Part shown: one piece after another, positions 35,102 to 39,238 of the stretch | How the letters are laid out: every line of letters begins with the position of its first letter | How positions within the stretch are numbered: position 1 is the stretch's first letter | From: Nostoc punctiforme NIES-2108 | Lineage (GTDB): Bacteria; Cyanobacteriota; Cyanobacteriia; Cyanobacteriales; Nostocaceae | Length of the DNA stretch: 39,238 nucleotides | Assembly: GCA_003326195.1 (NCBI GenBank) | Contig: LXQE01000136.1 | Location: 242,952 to 282,189, forward strand | Reading direction: 5' to 3' | Notes under the pieces: generated by a model | The model's input: the letters and a program-made list of their open reading frames with translations, nothing else | The model's database searches: none | What the model was told of the DNA's origin: nothing | Made by a program: the position numbers and the translations under genes

Positions 35102-35112
35102 AGCTGACTACT

Positions 35113-35910
35113 TTACTCAACTTCCTCACAATGAATTAACAGCTTTTCCATCGCTTCTGCTAGAGAAATCAATTCTGTCCAAGAGGAACCACTAACTAAA
35201 TTTTGGGCGTGAGCTAATCGGTTTCGCAACTGTTCAGCAGACTTGAGGAAACGTTCGCCAAACCGTTTTGATTTTAGTCCTAGTTGCTGGAGAAGTTCTG
35301 GTTGATTTAAAATCAACTCTCGCTTATCACAGAATTGCAGATAATCTAACAAATCGGTGGCTTCGTTTCTTTCCTGACTCTCTCGCCATAGTCGTTGAGC
35401 AACTTCTAAACGCTCAGGTTTAAGGACTTTTTGCCAAGAATCTTGAGGATAGTAAATCCGCACCAGCCGCAGCAAATTCATTTCTAGCAGCGTTACTAAG
35501 CCAAACAGTAGCATTCGCACTGGTGCTTTCTGCAAATCACCACAGGTAACAATACCACTTACCTGATTGCAATCCAAAACAAACAATCGCGGAGTTTGTT
35601 GCAAAATAGGTAGCAACTTTATCAGTGGGGTGGAAATGGCAATTAGTTCTTTGGGATGAAACACCCGTTGATAGTCGCTACATTTACCTTTTTTGCCTGG
35701 GATCAAACTAGAGCGTTCTACATAACCGCTAATAATATCTCCAGTCTCAACACCAATAACATCAAAATTTTGTGCTTGCATCCAATGCAGCACTTCTTTC
35801 GCCTCCGTATCAGCTGGCATAGCTTTCAGGGGTTCTGCCACGTATTCAATAGTGATATTGTTCTCAAATAAACTCCGCAGGTCTTGAGAACGCGATTTTA
35901 AGTGTTTCAT
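35113..35910 (-). CDS. CBS-pair protein with HEPN-like C-terminus
   Basis: In this 265-residue protein, residues about 15-70 and 85-135 form two degenerate CBS motifs ('PLKAMPADTEAKEVLHWMQA' with 'GDIISGYVERSSL', and 'ISTPLIKLLPILQQTPRLFV' with 'VSGIVTCGDL'). CBS pairs usually bind adenine nucleotides. The remaining helical part ends in 'LRNRLAHAQN', where Arg229-x4-His234 fits the R-x4-6-H motif of HEPN RNase domains, followed by the usual last helix. A nucleotide-sensing switch on an RNase-like domain is inference. The Rx4H motif in a helical bundle could be non-catalytic. The start at 35910 follows a GGGGG run. Confidence 0.65.
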   Translation of the reverse strand: MKHLKSRSQDLRSLFENNITIEYVAEPLKAMPADTEAKEVLHWMQAQNFDVIGVETGDIISGYVERSSLIPGKKGKCSDYQRVFHPKELIAISTPLIKLLPILQQTPRLFVLDCNQVSGIVTCGDLQKAPVRMLLFGLVTLLEMNLLRLVRIYYPQDSWQKVLKPERLEVAQRLWRESQERNEATDLLDYLQFCDKRELILNQPELLQQLGLKSKRFGERFLKSAEQLRNRLAHAQNLVSGSSWTELISLAEAMEKLLIHCEEVE

Positions 35911-35953
35911 CCCCCGGCTGTGAACTCACGTTAAATAATCCTACGGCACTCAC

Positions 35954-35983
35954 GCGATGTCTGCGACGGGCTACGCCTACGCC
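35954..35983 (+). repeat. Dispersed Nostoc-type repeat, copy C
   Basis: It starts GCGATGTCTGCGACGGGCTA and ends CGCCTACGCC. It differs from copy B (10438-10468) at only a few positions in the same orientation, and is the reverse complement of copy A's type. Unlike A and B it is intergenic. Confidence 0.7.
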
Positions 35984-36233
35984 AGTGGAATTTTCTGTTA
36001 GATTATCCTTGCGTAAGCGTAGCTATCCCAACAAATACCATAGACCAATGTTATACCATCTTAGTTGGTATTATTTTAGTGATGATTTAGACGATTTCAA
36101 GTAACAAAATATTTCGCATCTAGAAAAAAATAAATATATATGTAGTTAACTATATGAGAATAGTTGATTAACTTGCGATAAAAATGCCGAAAATACCGAC
36201 AAAAAAATGTTATTACTAAAACGACGTATCGAA

Positions 36234-36262
36234 TTGACACTTGGTAAAATTTTACCAAGATA
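36234..36262 (+). promoter_or_regulatory. Promoter with 20-bp palindromic operator
   Basis: The perfect palindrome CTTGGTAAAATTTTACCAAG (36240-36259) begins directly after a consensus -35 box TTGACA (36234-36239). A weak -10-like AAGATA (36257-36262) follows at 17-bp spacing, so the palindrome fills the spacer. It lies 27 bp before the start of the RHH-Mop gene. Autoregulation by that protein is inferred. Confidence 0.6.
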
Positions 36263-36286
36263 ACCAAAATTGATAATAATATTATT

Positions 36287-36733
36287 ATGCCAAGAAAAGA
36301 ACAAGGATGGGTTACATTTCAAACTTCAGAGGACGAGCGGAAGATTCTAGAGGAGTTCTGCGAACAGTCTCAACGTACTAAGACTGAGATTCTGCGGGAA
36401 CTTGTGCGTAGTCTCACTCAGCAGTCTTCAACATCAATATCACCAGCAACTCAGCTAGAAAAACAGGAAGATATCTATTACACTCAAAAGCCTGACATAG
36501 AAAGTAGTATTCAGAAGAAATCACTAAAAGTTAGTTCTCGCAATATTCTTAAAGGTGTGGTTAAACGAGTTGTTTATGGAGCAGTTAATAGTGAGGTTAC
36601 TTTGGAGATTATTCATAAAGTAGAATTAACTTCGATTATCACCAGAGCTTCCGCAGAAGAGTTGGAATTATCTGAGGGAAAAGAAGCTTATGCAGTTATT
36701 AAATCTAACGATATTGTCATTGCTAGAGAATAG
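36287..36733 (+). CDS. RHH DNA-binding/Mop (TOBE) fusion, putative molybdate-responsive regulator
   Basis: In this 148-residue protein, residues about 7-45 ('WVTFQTSEDERKILEEFCEQ', 'TKTEILRELVRSL') form a CopG/Arc-type ribbon-helix-helix domain. A ~35-residue linker follows. Residues 82-148 are a Mop/TOBE domain with 'SSRNILKGVVKRVVYGAVNS', 'LTSIITRASAEELELSEGKE' and 'AYAVIKSNDIVIA', the molybdate/tungstate-binding pattern. This would be an oxyanion-sensing transcription factor built differently from ModE (winged helix plus two Mop domains). There is no Shine-Dalgarno sequence. The start codon lies in a 16-bp palindrome ATAATAATATTATTAT (36273-36288). Domains are clear, and the regulatory role is inferred. 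Confidence 0.8.
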   Translation: MPRKEQGWVTFQTSEDERKILEEFCEQSQRTKTEILRELVRSLTQQSSTSISPATQLEKQEDIYYTQKPDIESSIQKKSLKVSSRNILKGVVKRVVYGAVNSEVTLEIIHKVELTSIITRASAEELELSEGKEAYAVIKSNDIVIARE

Positions 36734-36850
36734 AAATACGTTGATTTTGGGTGTTAGATATTAAGAGAATAAACTTTCTTTACTTGAGTATATATAGTTG
36801 ATGCGATCGCTTATGTAATAGCTGTTTTCGTAGAAATTGAAAATCACCAT

Positions 36851-36874
36851 AAGGTAGCATAGGTGTGCTACCTT
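36851..36874. terminator. Hairpin between convergent genes
   Basis: AAGGTAGCA (36851-36859) and TGCTACCTT (36866-36874) form a perfect 9-bp stem with a 6-nt loop. It lies between the stop of the RHH-Mop gene and the stop of the cyclase gene. The T run is weak on both strands (ATTTTC on the minus side), so termination strength is uncertain. Confidence 0.6.
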
Positions 36875-36888
36875 ACTAAAAACGATTA

Positions 36889-38805
36889 TTAACCTCCTTT
36901 AATCACTGTTTGATAGCGACCTAGTGCAATTAAAGGAAAGTATTGTTGATATAAATGATACTTAAGATAAAAATGGCAAGGGAATCCAGTACCTGTAAAG
37001 TCTGCCTCAAACCAAGTACCATCGGGCTTTTGAGTTGCCACCAGATAGTCAATTCCCCGCTCAATCACCTCAAGAGCTAATTTACCAGTTGCTTCACCTG
37101 CTGCCAAGAGGCCAATTAAAGCCCAAGCAGTTTGAGATGCAGTACTATTTCCTTTTCCTTTGAGACTGGGATCGTCGTAGCTGCGGCAAGTCTCGCCCCA
37201 ACCACCATCTGGGTTTTGGCATCCAACTAACCAAGCCGCTCCTCGTTCTATACTGAGTTTATGCCTTTGAGGATCGATTAACGCCAAGGCTGATAAAACG
37301 CCACTAGTACCGTAGATATAATTTACACCCCAACGACCAAACCAACAGCCTTCAGTTTCTTGTTCGCGCAGAAGATAAGTTAGCGATCGCTCCAAATTAT
37401 CACTATCAATTGACAAATTACAAGCACCCAGCATTTCTAGTACCCTAGCGGTAACATCTGCGGTGTTTGGATCGATCATGGCTTTCAAGTCGCCATAGGG
37501 AATTGAGTTAAGCCAATCTTGATCGTTATCCAAATCAAAAGCAGCCCACCCGCCTGGTTTACATTGCATAGATGCAATCCAGTTTAACGCACGAGCGATC
37601 GCAGCCTGCTTGATTTTTTCATTCGGGAGTTTCGCCAAATGTAGAGCCATCACCACCACAGCCGAGTCATCTACATCGGGATAAAAGCGATTCTCAAACT
37701 CAAACGCCCAAGCTCCTGGTTTTCCCTGGCGATTTTTTACAGCCCAATCTCCGTAATCTAAAATTTGTTTTTGCAGCAACCATTCTCCAGCCTTGACCAT
37801 AGCCGGATGATCTGGTGCAAAACCAGATTCTACTAATGCACGCATCGCCCAAGCTGTATCCCAAACGGGTGAAACACAAGGTTGAACTCGGTAACTATTT
37901 TCTGTTTCAATGGCAAAGTTATCAATTGCTTGCAAACCTCGTTCCACAATGGGATCGTTTCGGTCATAATCCAGACAGCGCAAAGCTAGCATTGAATTCA
38001 GCATTGCCGGAATAATGCCACCCCAGTCGCCTGTAGCTTCTTGGCGCTCTAAAATCCATTTCTCGGCGGCTTTGATACCTTCTTCACGAAAGGGTACTAA
38101 ATTAAGGCTTTCTGCCAACTTAAACCCCCGATCGAGGGTAAGGAATAAATCTGTCCAATCGCCACTTTGGGGTAATTCCCACTGGACTCGATCGACACCT
38201 TCAGCGTATAGCTCATCTAGATTGATTGCTGAGTCGGTGAGATAAACAGGTTTGCGATCGCATACAATCAACAACGGTACTGTGCTGGAACGCGCCCAGC
38301 TAGACATCTCGTAGATATTGACAGGGAAAGCTTTTGGCAACAGCATTATCCAAGGTGGCAGCGAGGGAATACCGCGCCAGTTGTAGCAGCCAATCAAGGC
38401 TAAGTGTAACTTGGTAAAAATCCGAGTTTTGCTGATCCCACCGCGTTGGAGAATAAAAGCTTGCGCCCGAATCATCGCCGGATCGGTCGCTGGTACGCCT
38501 AGCAATCTTAGAGCCATGTAGGCTTCAACTGAGGTGCTAATTTCTCCGCCATCACCGTAGAAAAGTTCCCAGCCGCCATGCTGCCGTTGCTCTTGACGCA
38601 AATATGCTTCAACTTTGTGCAAAGGTCTTGTTTGGTCTGTTCCCCAAATTTTATGCAGGAGGACGACTTCAGCAGTGATGGTGACATTAGATTCCAACTC
38701 TGCCCACCAGTAACCTGCCGGATTTTGAATTGAAAGCAGATATTCTTGGCTAGCTGCGATCGCATCTGCGACTTGATTGACTTTTACCCTGTCTTGTGTT
38801 TGCAT
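36889..38805 (-). CDS. shc: Squalene-hopene cyclase
   Basis: This 638-residue triterpene cyclase converts squalene to hopene/hopanol, the first committed step of hopanoid synthesis, at the membrane. The catalytic acid motif DxDD is present as 'YPDVDDSAV' (Asp377-x-Asp379-Asp380). QW repeats occur throughout ('QNPAGYWWAEL', 'QEATGDWGG', 'QCKPGGWAAFD', 'QNPDGGWGE', 'QKPDGTWFE'). Length fits the bacterial family (about 630-650). The start is the ATG at 38805, with AGGA 5-6 bp upstream. A TTG one codon earlier is open too. It stands alone, without other hopanoid genes nearby. Confidence 0.95.
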   Translation of the reverse strand: MQTQDRVKVNQVADAIAASQEYLLSIQNPAGYWWAELESNVTITAEVVLLHKIWGTDQTRPLHKVEAYLRQEQRQHGGWELFYGDGGEISTSVEAYMALRLLGVPATDPAMIRAQAFILQRGGISKTRIFTKLHLALIGCYNWRGIPSLPPWIMLLPKAFPVNIYEMSSWARSSTVPLLIVCDRKPVYLTDSAINLDELYAEGVDRVQWELPQSGDWTDLFLTLDRGFKLAESLNLVPFREEGIKAAEKWILERQEATGDWGGIIPAMLNSMLALRCLDYDRNDPIVERGLQAIDNFAIETENSYRVQPCVSPVWDTAWAMRALVESGFAPDHPAMVKAGEWLLQKQILDYGDWAVKNRQGKPGAWAFEFENRFYPDVDDSAVVVMALHLAKLPNEKIKQAAIARALNWIASMQCKPGGWAAFDLDNDQDWLNSIPYGDLKAMIDPNTADVTARVLEMLGACNLSIDSDNLERSLTYLLREQETEGCWFGRWGVNYIYGTSGVLSALALIDPQRHKLSIERGAAWLVGCQNPDGGWGETCRSYDDPSLKGKGNSTASQTAWALIGLLAAGEATGKLALEVIERGIDYLVATQKPDGTWFEADFTGTGFPCHFYLKYHLYQQYFPLIALGRYQTVIKGG

Positions 38806-39010
38806 CAAATCCTATTTAACCTCAACACCCAACACTAGTTATGAACGTGTCACTACAGTGAAAAATTTTTTTCCTCTATTCAGTAGACATAGTATTGTGT
38901 CTGAGTCACTGAAAATTTGCAATAGGTCATGGATGTAATTGTATTAGAATTGCCACCTAACTAGATTGCAAGCATTTCTAAGCTATTTTTGAGTAGCAGG
39001 TGAGTAGTAT

Positions 39011-39238
39011 TCAAAAGTCTGGGCACTCAGCTTTAGTGACATCTGGGTGGCAGTAGTACCTTAAAACTGTTTGGACGTTATCCCCGATCCAGTAAGCTAC
39101 CTTTTCTGGGGACGATCCAGAAGCGATCGCCCAAGTAGCGAAGGTGTGCCGAGTGCTATAAGCCTTTAGGTAGGGAATTATGCCTTGGTCAGCCAATTCT
39201 GTTACAACACCGCTATAGCGATATTCCCCAGTGTCGTT
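39011..39238 (-). CDS. Tyrosine recombinase/phage integrase, C-terminal part
   Basis: 75 codons are open to the window end, so the N-terminus lies outside. The C-terminal catalytic region has 'YSTRHTFATWAIASG', with the second catalytic Arg and the following His. The next motif is 'VAYWIGDNVQTVLRYYCHP', with the nucleophilic Tyr expected in 'RYY'. The canonical 'LGH' motif reads 'IGD', and the usual HxxR His is Tyr ('YSTR'), a variant often seen in cyanobacterial integrases. It may belong to a prophage or integrative element outside the window. The 205-bp spacer 38806-39010 shows no attachment site or tRNA. Confidence 0.8.
   Translation of the reverse strand, partial: NDTGEYRYSGVVTELADQGIIPYLKAYSTRHTFATWAIASGSSPEKVAYWIGDNVQTVLRYYCHPDVTKAECPDF

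Larger units (their letters stand above)
34535..35112. other. Spacer with repeats and one small ORF
   Basis: It holds another dispersed-repeat fragment (TTCGCGTAGCGTCTCGTAGA, about 34611-34630), the string CCCCCCTAACCTCCCTTAAAA typical of Nostoc spacers, a 14-bp inverted repeat around 148 nt (34857-35032) and a 48-codon ORF (34955-35101). Two longer frames (34568-34777 minus, 34759-34953 plus) look spurious. Confidence 0.45.
35911..36286. other. Spacer with repeat copy C and the RHH-Mop promoter
   Basis: It contains a dispersed repeat (35954-35983), a small palindrome ATACCA-TCTTAGT-TGGTAT (about 36054-36072), and a promoter with an operator-like palindrome (36234-36262) for the next gene. 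Confidence 0.55.

Noticed and set aside
36003..36030. Another pair of ATCC units (TTATCC and CTATCC) that resembled the TATCC element
   Set aside because: The units are about 20 bp apart rather than 12, lack the TCCT and GCTTGG parts, and lie next to a dispersed repeat.
38806..39010. tRNA or attachment site next to the recombinase
   Set aside because: No cloverleaf or direct repeat is visible in this spacer, and the recombinase is cut by the window end.

Overview
The window looks like a chromosomal piece of a filamentous, Nostoc-type cyanobacterium. The evidence is the frequent HIP1 octamer GCGATCGC, AATTACG heptamer repeats, a cyanobacterial-type photolyase, a squalene-hopene cyclase, a PEP-CTERM protein, and palindromic repeats of the kind scattered through Nostoc genomes. 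Species cannot be fixed from the sequence. Base 1 is exactly the terminal base of an insertion sequence, and the last gene is cut by the window end.

Layout. (1) 1-1752: an ISAs1-type element with a frameshifted transposase and an exact 300-bp tandem duplication of its right end, inserted in a Uma2-type nuclease gene. (2) 2.0-11.6 kb: mixed cargo. It holds a CsbD-like stress protein, a two-gene membrane pair (TIGR02587/TIGR02588 type), an RTX-like remnant, a PEP-CTERM protein, a drug-efflux-type MFS transporter, an unrecognised polytopic membrane protein, a class I photolyase, an acireductone-dioxygenase-like cupin and a secreted protein of unknown function. (3) 11.99-26.7 kb: eleven genes on the minus strand forming an exopolysaccharide cluster. 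In transcription order these are two GT4 glycosyltransferases, a Wzc-type copolymerase/BY-kinase, a Wzy/O-antigen-ligase-type polymerase, GT2, GT2, GT4, a Wzx-type flippase, an SDR sugar epimerase/dehydratase, GT4 and GT2. (4) 26.7-34.5 kb: regulatory flank. It has a GAF histidine kinase with a damaged ATP-binding domain, transposon remnants, a second membrane-bound histidine kinase with an intact ATP-binding domain overlapping a NarL-type response regulator, a small convergent gene, and a WbaP-like polyprenyl-phosphate sugar-phosphate transferase. (5) 34.5-39.2 kb: a small ORF, a CBS-pair protein with a HEPN-like Rx4H motif, a ribbon-helix-helix/Mop (TOBE) fusion with a perfect 20-bp palindrome in its promoter, squalene-hopene cyclase, and the C-terminus of a tyrosine recombinase.

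How the genes fit together. The sugar-phosphate transferase would load the first sugar on undecaprenyl phosphate. The GT2/GT4 enzymes extend the unit, the SDR enzyme supplies or modifies a nucleotide sugar, Wzx flips it, Wzy polymerises it, and Wzc controls chain length. No outer-membrane exporter (Wza), Wzb phosphatase or separate kinase gene is in the window. The two-component genes between the operon and the initiating transferase are plausible regulators. Three copies of an unusual element (TATCC direct repeats at 12-bp pitch preceded by TCCT) sit in the gene-free stretches around them.

The most interesting items are the RHH-Mop regulator with its operator-like palindrome, the CBS-HEPN-like protein, the degenerate kinase paired with an intact paralogue, and the TATCC repeat element. 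No complete, obviously new defence or biosynthetic system could be demonstrated.
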